Positions 42,917-51,242 of a stretch of 64,000 nt of DNA are shown here, one piece after another. The translations under genes and the position numbers were made by a program. The DNA is from an uncultured Clostridia bacterium (GTDB lineage Bacteria > Bacillota > Clostridia > Christensenellales > UBA3700): contig CALGRX010000017.1 in assembly GCA_937880755.1 (NCBI GenBank), positions 1 through 64,000 of the forward strand, given 5' to 3'. The notes under the pieces are model-generated. The model was not told where the DNA came from. It ran no database searches and saw only the letters and a program-made list of their open reading frames with translations. Each line of letters opens with the position of its first letter. The first letter of the stretch is position 1.

Positions 42917-43945
42917 ATATCATATTTAGTATGCCATATGGAGAAATACCATAAACAAGAAGTTTCGCCCGTTGAAGAAGAAAACGAACGCGACGAAACC
43001 TTTGAAGCGGACAATCCGCAAATAGATAGCGAAAGAACGAAAAACAATTATCATATGAACTCTAACGCCTTTGGTGGTTATACTGAGTTCATTAACAAAC
43101 GGTTAAAAGAATTAGGGCTTAAACCACGAAAAGATGCTGTTGTTATGAACTCTTTCGTGGTAGGCTCGGATAAGGCGTTTTTAGATAGTTTGCCTAAAAT
43201 GCAACAATACAGTTTCTTTTCAGATTGCGCCAAGTTCTTTGAGAAGAGATATGGGGAAGAAAACGTAATATCGGCGGTTGTGCATTTAGACGAAACGACT
43301 CCGCATATGCACTTAAATCTTATTCCAATCACTCCAGATAGAAGACTTTGTAGCAAGGACTTATTTGATAAGCCGAAACTACAACAACTTCAAACGGACT
43401 TTTACGAAGCAGTCGGAAAGAAATACGGGCTGCAACGTGGCAAAGAAGGAAGCCAAGCAAAACATCTATCAACAGCCGAATACAAAGCGAAAAAGATTAT
43501 AGAAGAAGCGGAAGAAATTCGACGTGAAAATCAGGTGTATGCCGATGCTTTGGAAGAAGCCAAAAACAGAGCGATATCCAAAAAGCGTGGGAAACTGCAA
43601 GAACAAGTTGTAGCGTTAACGGTTGCCAATAAAGACTTAACCGAGCGCCTTGACCGTTCTATGCAAGATACGCTTGATGTGGTAAAGGAAAACGGTAAAC
43701 TCAAAGCGGAGAAAGATAAAGATGTCAAATACGCTCAAGTTGGTAAATACATAGCAAGCAATGCACCTAATTTATGTAGAAGTATATTAAATGGGGCAAG
43801 TGCTGTTAAGGTATTCTTTTCTGCAGTAGAAGATTTATGTAAACCAAGTGTTACGTCGCAAGTTCCCCGACTTCAAGAAATAGAAGCGGAGATTGAAGAA
43901 GAACGTGTAAAACACGAACGTAAAAATAGAAATTATAAATATTAG
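42917..43945 (+). CDS. MobV-family relaxase, start position reads ATA
   Basis: 342 aa from 42917. SYLVCHMEKYHKQE is the N-terminal strand normally following Met in MobV enzymes; HLDETTPHMHLNLIPI near 115-130 is the metal-binding HxDE...PHxH motif. The coiled-coil C-terminal half is typical. The codon at the expected start is ATA, nine bases after AAGGAGG; the next in-frame ATG (42938) removes the first beta strand. Either ATA is used as a rare start or the relaxase has lost its initiation codon. It would nick oriT for mobilization through a helper's pore. Confidence 0.82.
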   Translation: MSYLVCHMEKYHKQEVSPVEEENERDETFEADNPQIDSERTKNNYHMNSNAFGGYTEFINKRLKELGLKPRKDAVVMNSFVVGSDKAFLDSLPKMQQYSFFSDCAKFFEKRYGEENVISAVVHLDETTPHMHLNLIPITPDRRLCSKDLFDKPKLQQLQTDFYEAVGKKYGLQRGKEGSQAKHLSTAEYKAKKIIEEAEEIRRENQVYADALEEAKNRAISKKRGKLQEQVVALTVANKDLTERLDRSMQDTLDVVKENGKLKAEKDKDVKYAQVGKYIASNAPNLCRSILNGASAVKVFFSAVEDLCKPSVTSQVPRLQEIEAEIEEERVKHERKNRNYKY

Positions 43946-43997
43946 GAGGTTATATATGAATAGGCAAAACAAATTTCTCGTAAAGGTATAAAACAGC

Positions 43998-44026
43998 TTG
44001 ACTATCTCGTGATAGCACGGTATAAT
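43998..44026 (+). promoter_or_regulatory. Promoter of the right-end genes
   Basis: TTGACT (43998-44003), 17-bp spacer, TATAAT (44021-44026). The spacer contains the palindrome CTATC-TCGT-GATAG, a possible operator. Confidence 0.72.
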
Positions 44027-44057
44027 AGAGGCAAGAAAAACTTTTAGGAGTGAAAAA

Positions 44058-44276
44058 ATGGAAAAACAATTAACGCCAAAACAAAAGGCAAGACAAAAGT
44101 ATGAAATCATACATAAGGAAGAGCGTGAAAAAGCAACGAAGCAATTTAACACGAGGCTTCCCGTCAAAGAATATGACGAAATTACAGCGTTTCTTAAAAA
44201 GAAAAGAATTCCAAAGGTGGATTTGATTAGAATGGGATATCAAAGACTTTTGGAAGAGTTTAAGGAAAGCAAATAA
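44058..44276 (+). CDS. Small DNA-binding-like protein, probable RHH fold
   Basis: 72 aa, highly charged. FNTRLPVKEYDEITAFLKKK resembles the strand and first helix of ribbon-helix-helix proteins, followed by a second helix. Shine-Dalgarno TTAGGAGTG. Next to the relaxase and recombinase it may regulate them or assist excision or mobilization. Confidence 0.65.
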   Translation: MEKQLTPKQKARQKYEIIHKEEREKATKQFNTRLPVKEYDEITAFLKKKRIPKVDLIRMGYQRLLEEFKESK

Positions 44277-44416
44277 CAGCGGAACGCATTATGCGCTTAA
44301 CACACCCGTAATGGTCGGGAATTGATAAGGAGAAAATATTGTAAGGGGAATCCGTATTTATCTTTCCGTTAAAAGTGCGGATAACAAACCCTAAAAATAA
44401 AAAATGATAAGGAGAA

Positions 44417-44575
44417 TTGGAGCAACAAAATAATGTAAACAAAAAAGAAAATACAAAAAGGGAAAATGATGAAAATTTTAACGCGTTTATCAAAGTATTG
44501 GCGCGTTTAGTACAAAAATATGGTCCAACGGTGTTGGAAGAAATAAAAAAGGAAGAGGAGGGACAATATGAATAG
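44417..44575 (+). CDS. Small protein before the recombinase, 52 aa
   Basis: A TTG start with AAGGAG six bases upstream opens a frame reading EQQNNVNKKENTKREN and, further on, NAFIKVLARLVQKYGPTVLE; it stops eight bases inside the recombinase gene. The overlap and Shine-Dalgarno support translation coupled to the recombinase. Short genes at this position are common upstream of large serine recombinases. Function unknown. The 140 bases before it hold only a second AAGGAG and no clear gene. Confidence 0.6.
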   Translation: MEQQNNVNKKENTKRENDENFNAFIKVLARLVQKYGPTVLEEIKKEEEGQYE

Positions 44576-46250
44576 AGAAGGTAAAAAGTGTTTATTGTAT
44601 TCTCGTGTAAGTACGGAAATGCAGGTTGACGGTTATAGCCTTGAAGCGCAAAAGAACTGCTTAAAAAGATTTGCCGAAAGAGAAGAGATGATGGTGGTAG
44701 ATGCTTATGAAGATGCAGGAAAGTCGGGTAAATCTATTGAAGGTCGTCCTGCTTTTAAAAGAATGCTTTCCGATATAGAAAACGGTAAAAATGTTGATTA
44801 CGTTCTCGTTTATAAACTTTCTCGATTTGGAAGAAATGCGGCAGATATATTGAATTCGTTGGCGTTATTGCAAACTTACGACGTGAATTTGATATGTATT
44901 GAAGAAGGAATTGACTCGTCTCAAACGAGCGGCAAATTGCTTATTTCGGTACTGTCTGCCGTTGCAGAAATAGAAAGAGAAAATATATTAGAGCAAACTA
45001 TGAATGGACGTAGAGAAAAGGCTCGCCAAGGTAAATGGAATGGCGGGCCTGCTCCATACGGATATACGATTAACGATGGCGTTTTGCAGATTGATGAAGA
45101 AGAAGCAAAAATCGTTAGAACGATTTATGAAATGTATGTAAACACGAAAATCGGATATACGGGAATAGCTAAATATCTCAATTTGCAAGGCATAACAAAG
45201 AGACCAAGAAAGGAAAGTGATGCTAAAGTTTTTAGCGGGCATTTTATACAAATTTTATTAGATAATCCCGTGTATTGCGGAAAGATAGCGTACGGAAGAA
45301 GAAAACACGAGCGTATTAAAGGAAGGAAAAATGAATATCACGTGGTACATCAAAAAGAGTTTTCGCTTACCGATGGGTTGCACGAAGGTATCGTAAGTAA
45401 AGAACTTTGGAAAAAGGCAAGGGATAAAAGAGTGGCAACAGGAATTAAATTAGCATCAAAAATAGGTAAAGACCGCACGTATTTACTTACGGGAATATTA
45501 AAATGTCCTAAATGCGGTAGTCCTATGTATGCCAATAGAATAAGATGGACTAAAAAGGATGGTACGGAAAAGGAAGTAATGTATTATTCTTGTAGCCGAA
45601 ATAAAATGAAGCGAGGGGGCTTTTGTGATTATAGCGCTAATCTAAAGAAAACGGATATCGAACCGCTTGTTATAGGCGTTATAAAACAAATTATAAACGA
45701 CGAAAGATTTGTTGAAGGTGTAAAAAGTAGTATTGGTATTCACGTTGATGAGGATAAGATTGTGGAAGAAATTAAAAATTATGAAGCAAAACTGAAAGAA
45801 GTTCAACTGAATAAAAATCGACTTGAAACGGAACTTGACACCTTGCCGATAGATGCTAAATATAGAGATAGAAAAATAAAAGATATGACGACGAGAATTG
45901 ATTATATGTACGATGTAATCGCGGAGATAGAAGAAAAGATTGATGACGCACGTTATAGAAAACACGCGATTGAAGAAAAATCACTAACATTTGAAAACAT
46001 ATATCGAATTTTAGAGCATTTTTCTAAAATATATGATATAATAAATGATGAAGATAGAAAAGAATTGCTCGCGGAGTTAATCAAAGAGATACATATTTAT
46101 CCCGAAGGGGAAAACGAGTACCCGTTGAAGTCAATAAAATTCGCTTTTCCTATACTGTTAGACGGAAAAGAAGTAGATGAAATTTTTTTGAACAAGCCGT
46201 CGAGTGTCGAGACTTTAGTCTGTTTAACCCGTGTAAACCACAATATATAG
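44568..46250 (+). CDS. Large serine recombinase (integrase)
   Basis: 560 aa. N-terminal catalytic domain YSRVSTEMQVDGYSLEAQ with Ser15, RFGRNAADI and the ERENILEQTMNGRREKARQG linker, then the recombinase domain (GKWNGGPAPYGY), zinc ribbon CPKCGSPMYA...CSRN...CDYS, and a coiled coil (about 390-460). It integrates the element by cutting a short core. Residues 547-560, VETLVCLTRVNHNI, are not recombinase: from about residue 554 they are the chromosomal 3' end of rlmD in the same frame. In the excised circle this end is replaced by the 107-residue tail now on RlmD. Confidence 0.93.
   Translation: MNREGKKCLLYSRVSTEMQVDGYSLEAQKNCLKRFAEREEMMVVDAYEDAGKSGKSIEGRPAFKRMLSDIENGKNVDYVLVYKLSRFGRNAADILNSLALLQTYDVNLICIEEGIDSSQTSGKLLISVLSAVAEIERENILEQTMNGRREKARQGKWNGGPAPYGYTINDGVLQIDEEEAKIVRTIYEMYVNTKIGYTGIAKYLNLQGITKRPRKESDAKVFSGHFIQILLDNPVYCGKIAYGRRKHERIKGRKNEYHVVHQKEFSLTDGLHEGIVSKELWKKARDKRVATGIKLASKIGKDRTYLLTGILKCPKCGSPMYANRIRWTKKDGTEKEVMYYSCSRNKMKRGGFCDYSANLKKTDIEPLVIGVIKQIINDERFVEGVKSSIGIHVDEDKIVEEIKNYEAKLKEVQLNKNRLETELDTLPIDAKYRDRKIKDMTTRIDYMYDVIAEIEEKIDDARYRKHAIEEKSLTFENIYRILEHFSKIYDIINDEDRKELLAELIKEIHIYPEGENEYPLKSIKFAFPILLDGKEVDEIFLNKPSSVETLVCLTRVNHNI
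46209..46225 (+). other. attR core within the recombinase gene
   Basis: GAGACTTTAGTCTGTTT, encoding ETLVCL (recombinase residues 548-553). All three codon differences from attL (ACT/ACG, TGT/TGC, TTA/TTG) are synonymous. The right flank carries the original end of rlmD. Confidence 0.85.
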
Positions 46251-46320
46251 TATCAATTAAATCATTTTAATACAAAATATTGATTTTTATTATTTCTAAA
46301 TATGTTTCGTGTCCACCTTT

Positions 46321-46353
46321 TGTCCACGCTTTTGAAACGGCGTGGACATTTTT
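46321..46353 (+). terminator. Terminator after the rlmD remnant
   Basis: TGTCCACGC/GCGTGGACA with a T run. It was probably the native rlmD terminator and now ends the recombinase transcript. Confidence 0.82.
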
Positions 46354-46357
46354 ATTG

Positions 46358-46618
46358 TCAACCAACCGTGGTTCGCTCTTTGTATATTGAATCTAACCAC
46401 TTCATTAAAACGGCTTTGCAGAAGTTTGCCGACATAAATTCGTCATCATAAGACCACTCTTTCGTTGCCGTATCGTAATATAATGTAAGTTCTCCAAAGC
46501 CTATATTTTTTGCGCCCCATTGAATCTTAAAACCAATAGTATGTTGGAAGCGTTTATTACCCTTATACATTTCGACATCGACATATTCTATTTCATACAA
46601 AAATAGGGGATTTGTCAA
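46358..46618 (-). CDS. Hypothetical protein, 86 aa
   Basis: Compact beta-rich sequence with NIGFGELTLYYDTATKEWSY and a LMKWLDSIYKE C-terminal helix. No family is recognised. It lies in host DNA just outside attR on the opposite strand; the DNA is AT-rich compared with the rest of the host and may be an older insertion. Confidence 0.55.
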   Translation of the reverse strand: MTNPLFLYEIEYVDVEMYKGNKRFQHTIGFKIQWGAKNIGFGELTLYYDTATKEWSYDDEFMSANFCKAVLMKWLDSIYKERTTVG

Positions 46619-46659
46619 TAATAATTGACGTTAATCAAAATACCAAGGATACTTCGATT

Positions 46660-47160
46660 TTAACTGCCTATATCTATCCAGCGATTTCTCTTCTTCTTGC
46701 ATGTGGAGTCTTTACCATTGTAACTATAAACAAATCCAAGTTCTTTTAGCTTTTTAGTTGTGAGCAATCTGCACAGCTTAAATAATAAGCTTGATGCTTC
46801 ATTATAAGAACCAATTTCTAAAAACCCTGTAACCCCGTAACTGGCTGTATTTGTTTTTAATGTAGCCCAATCTACGTCGTTATTATACGGGTAAATATCC
46901 GTTGTCAACTTTCTTTCCGTATTTGGCGTCCCGAATAAAATGTCCTTATTTGTTGGGGGAATGGTTTGTTCTAAGAAAATTTTTCGAAGTAGGGGAACTT
47001 TTGCTGTAAAAATATATGCATTCTTATCTTTGGCGTTATATCCGTGTTCCCAATTATAAGCTGAATGGATGTGATGACCATAGTCAATGTATCGTTGTAC
47101 TTGACTTGAGTATTTACACCTATCTTGTAAAATTTGTTCCGGGCTGGAACAAGAAGGCAA
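46660..47160 (-). pseudogene. Probable 5'-truncated gene
   Basis: Open frame of about 160 codons (RYIDYGHHIHSAYNWEHGYN near its beginning, ending NRWIDIGS). There is no ATG and no Shine-Dalgarno at the 5' end; only a TTG lies at 47160, exactly where the sequence runs into the broken gene on the other strand. It therefore looks like the 3' remainder of a gene cut at about 47150. Function unknown. Confidence 0.5.
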
Positions 47161-47830
47161 CGGTAGACTCTACAAGGGATTGTTGTACAAAAATATCCAA
47201 GAGGGAGTAAAAGTGGACTTCAACCATTCTTACACCTACAAAGCTCATTCAGAGACTGACGGCGCAGAGTCTTACAAGTATACTATCGGCAACATACAAG
47301 ACGGCTAAGTATATCGAGTATCTCGCAAGGGTAGCAACGTCGTAACGCCTATTGACGATATTACTTGCGATACCCGATTCGATTATTTGACCGATATGCT
47401 TACCTACACGGTTGACGAAATAGATTGCATCAAAGTGTCTACCGACAAGGACGGCAATACGACTTATCAAATATTTGTCAAAGACACTAGCACGTATGCG
47501 CTTCAAAGCAATATCGTAGACGTCATCAATTCTTACGATGCAGAGGGCGTGCCTGACGTAGACAATTACTTTAATGCCGAAGAAAACAAGATTTGCAAAT
47601 CCAACTTGGCTATAGTGGTCAAGGATGGCAAACTAGTGTCTGCCGAGTGCACTTCAAAAATCAAGTATTATCCTACTGCGGGTGACAACCAAGATTATCG
47701 TGTTACTTTTCCCGATGAAGTTTCTATAGTGGTTGACGAATGGTTGAACAATGCTCTCGACTACGAAGCACCTACTAAGGCCGAGGCGGCGCTCACGGGA
47801 TTGTCTGCATCTAAGTACTATATTCTTTGA
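47150..47830 (+). pseudogene. Remnant of a host beta-rich (probably secreted) protein
   Basis: One frame runs through the region, interrupted by a TAA at 47306-47308: before it NGRLYKGLLYKNIQEGVKVD and KYTIGNIQDG, after it VYRVSRKGSN and onwards, then a 147-codon open stretch from 47387. The 5' end with signal and start is missing. Codon use is host-like. A terminator follows. Degradation next to attR and the truncated gene suggests a past insertion or deletion here. Confidence 0.7.
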
Positions 47831-47850
47831 TATTTTATTCAATATTCTCA

Positions 47851-47883
47851 ATAAGACTTGCCCGACGGCAAGCCTTATTTTAT
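47851..47883 (+). terminator. Terminator after the pseudogene
   Basis: CTTGCC/GGCAAG stem extended by AAG/CTT pairs, followed by TTTTATT. Confidence 0.75.
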
Positions 47884-47911
47884 TGACAAAGCATATCGGT
47901 TGTGCTAACAT
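47883..47911 (+). promoter_or_regulatory. Promoter of the cobalamin-riboswitch operon
   Basis: TTGACA (47883-47888), 17-bp spacer ending TGTGC, TAACAT (47906-47911); nearly the same -10 context as the FMN-riboswitch promoter. Confidence 0.65.
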
Positions 47912-47936
47912 AATATTATCAATAGTTTGACAGACC

Positions 47937-48022
47937 TGCCTTAGGGCTAAGAGCAGTGGGAAGAACGGTGAAAATCCGTCGCAACAGCCATTACCGTCAC
48001 AGTCGGATAACCTGCCTGTCAA
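47937..48022 (+). promoter_or_regulatory. Cobalamin riboswitch
   Basis: P1 TTGACAG (47937-47943)/CTGTCAA (48016-48022). The core reads GGGAAGAACGGTGAAAATCC, then GCAACAGCC and AGTCGGATAACCTGCC, the conserved cobalamin aptamer blocks. It is a compact version (86 nt). The downstream genes encode a cobalamin-type lipoprotein and ECF S component. Confidence 0.85.
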
Positions 48023-48075
48023 TCACAACGCTAAGCAATTCTTGGGCAAGGAAGAATGGACTTACGTCTTGCTTG

Positions 48076-48103
48076 CCTACTCTCACGAGTAGGTTTTTCT
48101 TTT
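48076..48103 (+). terminator. Cobalamin riboswitch terminator
   Basis: CCTACTC-TCAC-GAGTAGG followed by TTTTTCTTTT, between aptamer and start codon. Confidence 0.85.
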
Positions 48104-48127
48104 GCCCTACAACAAAGGAGAATATAT

Positions 48128-48592
48128 ATGAAAAATTTTAGCAAAGTAGCAGTCGTAGTATGTCTTGCGCTCGCACTCGTTTTGTGCGCCGTGGCTTGTC
48201 AGCCTGATACGCCATCCAAAGGAGAGGTAACTATCGTAATTGCACCGCTCGAGGGCGAAGCAACCGAATACACGGTAGACTTGTCCGATATCGCCGAGGA
48301 CGGCGGAGTCGTTGCGATTTTGGACTATCTCAAAGACAATAAAGGTCTTGAATACATCACCGAAGACAGCGGATACGGCGCATATCTTACCAAAGTCGGC
48401 GACTTGCAACAAAATTATGCCACGGGCGAATATATCTATATTTACACTTCGGTTGCCAAAGATTTTGACGTATCCGAGTATGCAAGTACCGTGGAATACC
48501 AAGGCAAAACCTTGACGAGCTCCGGCGTAGGCATATCGTCTATGTCGGTAGAAGACGGAGCAATTATATACTTCACCATTATCGTTTATTGA
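48128..48592 (+). CDS. DUF4430 lipoprotein, probable cobalamin-binding
   Basis: 154 aa. Signal peptide with lipobox (LVLCAVACQ), then a DUF4430 fold (VVAILDYLKDNKGLEYITED, GAYLTKVGD, YIYIYTS), which resembles the C-terminal domain of transcobalamin-type binding proteins. With the riboswitch it should capture cobalamin or cobinamide at the cell surface for the S component that starts two bases later. Shine-Dalgarno AAAGGAGAA. Confidence 0.8.
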   Translation: MKNFSKVAVVVCLALALVLCAVACQPDTPSKGEVTIVIAPLEGEATEYTVDLSDIAEDGGVVAILDYLKDNKGLEYITEDSGYGAYLTKVGDLQQNYATGEYIYIYTSVAKDFDVSEYASTVEYQGKTLTSSGVGISSMSVEDGAIIYFTIIVY

Positions 48593-48593
48593 T

Positions 48594-49175
48594 ATGTCGG
48601 CAAAGCAAACGGCGAGCATAGGTGCCAAAAAGGTTGCCCTAATAGCCATAATGACGGCTACTATCGAAGCGGGAAAGTTGGCGTTGTCCGCCATACCCAA
48701 CGTAGAAGTCGTCAGTTTGCTTTGCGCGGTATACGGCTACGTCTTCGGGCTTATTGGGGTGGTGTCGATAGTGCTTTTCGTGGGGATAGAGACGCTGATA
48801 TGGGGCGTCAACACGTGGGTACTGTCCTACCTTATCTATTGGCCTATGGTGTGTATGATATATTGGTTGCTTAGGATACTCAAGGTCCATAGTCGACTCA
48901 TTATCACGGCGGTAATAGTGGTGCTGACGGCGTTTTTCGGCGTACTTACGTCACTCGTCGACGTAGGACTTTTTAGCGGTTTTTGGGAGGATTTTTGGCA
49001 GAGGTTTGCCATATACTATAGCCGAGGGATAGTCTTTTACGTAGTGCAAATCGCGTGCAACGCCATAGTTTTTCCACTCTTGTTTTTACCCCTTGTCAAG
49101 GTGCTTGCCAAGTTTAGGGATAAGTTTTTGGACAAACCCAACTCTTTACCTCTGGCGGAAGAAACAAGCGAATAA
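48594..49175 (+). CDS. ECF transporter S component, probable cobalamin
   Basis: 193 aa with about six membrane segments. IAIMTATIEAGKLALSAIPN holds the Ala-rich motif that docks on EcfT. The cobalamin riboswitch and the lipoprotein partner support vitamin B12 specificity (CbrT-like). It must use the shared EcfAA'T module encoded elsewhere. Confidence 0.8.
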   Translation: MSAKQTASIGAKKVALIAIMTATIEAGKLALSAIPNVEVVSLLCAVYGYVFGLIGVVSIVLFVGIETLIWGVNTWVLSYLIYWPMVCMIYWLLRILKVHSRLIITAVIVVLTAFFGVLTSLVDVGLFSGFWEDFWQRFAIYYSRGIVFYVVQIACNAIVFPLLFLPLVKVLAKFRDKFLDKPNSLPLAEETSE

Positions 49176-49280
49176 ACCGTCGGTCAATCTAAAACTTATT
49201 ATCAACGCATTGGAAGAGCTTTCAAAATAGGCGATTAGAAGCGTTTTAAAGTATAAAGCAAATAGACTAATTGTTAGAAT

Positions 49281-49318
49281 AAAAACACACGCAAATTATG
49301 CGTGTGTTTTTGTTTTTT
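49281..49318. terminator. Terminator between convergent genes
   Basis: ACACACGCA/TGCGTGTGT with T runs. Confidence 0.82.
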
Positions 49319-49346
49319 GATTATACGTATCGACTTTTTGCGATAT

Positions 49347-51059
49347 TTATTGATTATTCTCGCCCTCGTCAACGATGCTTTCTTGCACTTCCACGGGCAC
49401 TTCTTCTACGCTATCCGTGGTGTTTGTATCGCTTGGCGCGTCTTTGACGGATAGGAAGTCCTCACCACCGATACCCGTTTCCCTTACGTACTCGTTCAAG
49501 GCTTCCACGTCACCGCCCATCAATCTTTCTTCTAGAGAGGTAGCCGTTTCCGCGTCGACTATACCGTCTTGAGCCAAGGCTCTGACCTTGAGCGTTTCGA
49601 TGATGCAGGCGTGTTTTTTCTCGGTGATATCCCAGAAGAACATAGGTATCGTGCCGAGTATACCACTGACTATACCGATTATTGCGCTCGTTGCAATAAT
49701 TCCGTATAGCACGTCGGGGTTAGTTAGCACCGTTACGTCGTCATTAAAGCCGTGCAACTTGTAGATAGCAGGATTGACGAACGATAGTCCGATACCTATC
49801 GCCATAGTAAATACGGCAACGCATTGCGAGATAAAGCCCTCTTGTCTTTCTCCCGTTTGGAATTGTTGATAGTCGTACATTTGAGTTTGGATAGCGGGAG
49901 TGGTAACGAGTTGCAACGAGTTGGCAAGCGTTATGATAAAGGATATTATAATTATAAAGTACGGCGTAAATGCGTTGTAAGTCATCGATACGAATAGTAG
50001 AGGTATCGTCAATACTACGCATAGTATATTGGTAAATATAATTATATTCTTTTTGCCGAACTTCTTGATAAAGAGCGGAGCAAGCACCATTCCAGGCACG
50101 CACGCCGAGCCCATTATCGTCACGAAGAGTGATTGCGCCCAGTTCTCTTGGATAGCGTAACTACACAACCAAACGACGAAGGTAGTACCGGCAAGTTTGA
50201 AAGTACTGAGAATAGAACTCGACGTAAAGAGCCAAAAGTATTTATTTTTAGCAGTCGACACGATACCGTGTTTGAAATTGACTTTTTGCTTGTATTGTTT
50301 GGAGGTTGCTGTTCTTTCTTTGGTACCGAAAGCCGTCCAATAACCTAGTGCAAGGCAAAGTATCATTGCGATAGGCATCACCCACTTAAAAGGTCCTACG
50401 GTATGGATACCCAGCATTTTATCGCCCGTCGTGAGGGTGTAGGTGTACAACAAATTGCCGATGAAAGGAATAATCATATTGACTAGAGACGGTCCGAGGG
50501 AATATACCGTTGCGCCGATACCCATCAACCATTCTTTTTCGCCTTGTGCGGGAGTAATGACTTGCAAAAGTGTGGTGAATGCCAAAGAATACAGACCAAC
50601 GAAAAACTGTAACAACTGGAAGATTATCGTATAGACAACCAACATCACCATATAGTGGTCCGTCAACATTTGCGGTATCCAACCTATGGCGAACATACAT
50701 ACCACTATAGGTATAGGCATCCATATCAGATACGGTCTAAATTTGCCGTACTTGGTATTGGTGTTGTCAATCAACATAGAGTAGATAGGCGCCCTAAGTA
50801 TATTGACGATATTGCTTATGATACCTATGATGACGATATGGTCAACGGCAATGTTGAGAGCCGCGGCTATATACATACCTGCTTGCAAGGTCACATAGCT
50901 AGGTATTATCGTTGCGCCGACGGCGCCCATTCCTCCCACGCAATAAGCGGCGGCTTCTTTGTAGGACAGATATCTGCCCTTAGGCGGTTTGTTCCAATAA
51001 GTTTTGAAACCTTTAACAACGTTTCCGAGTTTGCCAAAGGCGGTTTTGATTTTACCCAT
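49347..51059 (-). CDS. GPH-family sugar:cation symporter
   Basis: 570 aa, twelve predicted membrane helices in the MFS fold with the GPH marks ALNIAVDHIVIIGIISNIVN and DNTNTKYGKFRPYLIW. It probably imports glycosides with Na+ or H+. A 90-residue acidic cytoplasmic C-terminal extension (about 480-570) is unusual and might be regulatory. It is divergent from the GH18 gene, with which it may share a glycan substrate. Confidence 0.85.
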   Translation of the reverse strand: MGKIKTAFGKLGNVVKGFKTYWNKPPKGRYLSYKEAAAYCVGGMGAVGATIIPSYVTLQAGMYIAAALNIAVDHIVIIGIISNIVNILRAPIYSMLIDNTNTKYGKFRPYLIWMPIPIVVCMFAIGWIPQMLTDHYMVMLVVYTIIFQLLQFFVGLYSLAFTTLLQVITPAQGEKEWLMGIGATVYSLGPSLVNMIIPFIGNLLYTYTLTTGDKMLGIHTVGPFKWVMPIAMILCLALGYWTAFGTKERTATSKQYKQKVNFKHGIVSTAKNKYFWLFTSSSILSTFKLAGTTFVVWLCSYAIQENWAQSLFVTIMGSACVPGMVLAPLFIKKFGKKNIIIFTNILCVVLTIPLLFVSMTYNAFTPYFIIIISFIITLANSLQLVTTPAIQTQMYDYQQFQTGERQEGFISQCVAVFTMAIGIGLSFVNPAIYKLHGFNDDVTVLTNPDVLYGIIATSAIIGIVSGILGTIPMFFWDITEKKHACIIETLKVRALAQDGIVDAETATSLEERLMGGDVEALNEYVRETGIGGEDFLSVKDAPSDTNTTDSVEEVPVEVQESIVDEGENNQ

Positions 51060-51156
51060 AATTTTCTCCTATACAACATATGATATCATACATATTTTTT
51101 CATTGCAAGTAGGTTTTCAAAAAAAATCGAAATAGTATAGCCAAAAATCGATGTAG

Positions 51157-51185
51157 TTGACAAAAGTCTATTATTCTATTATAAT
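51157..51185 (+). promoter_or_regulatory. Promoter of the GH18 gene
   Basis: TTGACA (51157-51162), 17-bp spacer, TATAAT (51180-51185). Confidence 0.75.
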
Positions 51186-51242
51186 TTTGTCGAGATGCTT
51201 TGCGATATAATATCGCCTTGTAGTGTCATGGGGGGAGAGATT

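Larger units (their letters stand above)
25378..46225 (+). mobile_element. Integrative mobilizable element in rlmD, about 20.8 kb
   Basis: Bounded by near-identical 17-bp att cores, AT-richer than both flanks, and carrying a large serine recombinase at its right end, a MobV relaxase with a pMV158-like oriT, and about 18 cargo genes all but one on the plus strand. No VirB4, VirD4 or other mating-pore gene is present, so transfer needs a helper element; this makes it an IME, not an ICE. rumA/rlmD 3'-end insertion by serine-integrase elements is known in Firmicutes. The cargo centres on nucleic-acid and nucleotide enzymes plus AMPylation and ADP-ribose enzymes. Confidence 0.92.

Noticed and set aside
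25378..46225. Self-transmissible conjugative element or prophage
   Set aside because: No coupling protein, VirB4 ATPase, mating-pore, capsid, terminase or tail genes; relaxase plus oriT fits a mobilizable element.
47654..48022. 122-codon minus-strand frame over the cobalamin riboswitch
   Set aside because: It crosses the structured RNA element and terminator and has no start signal.
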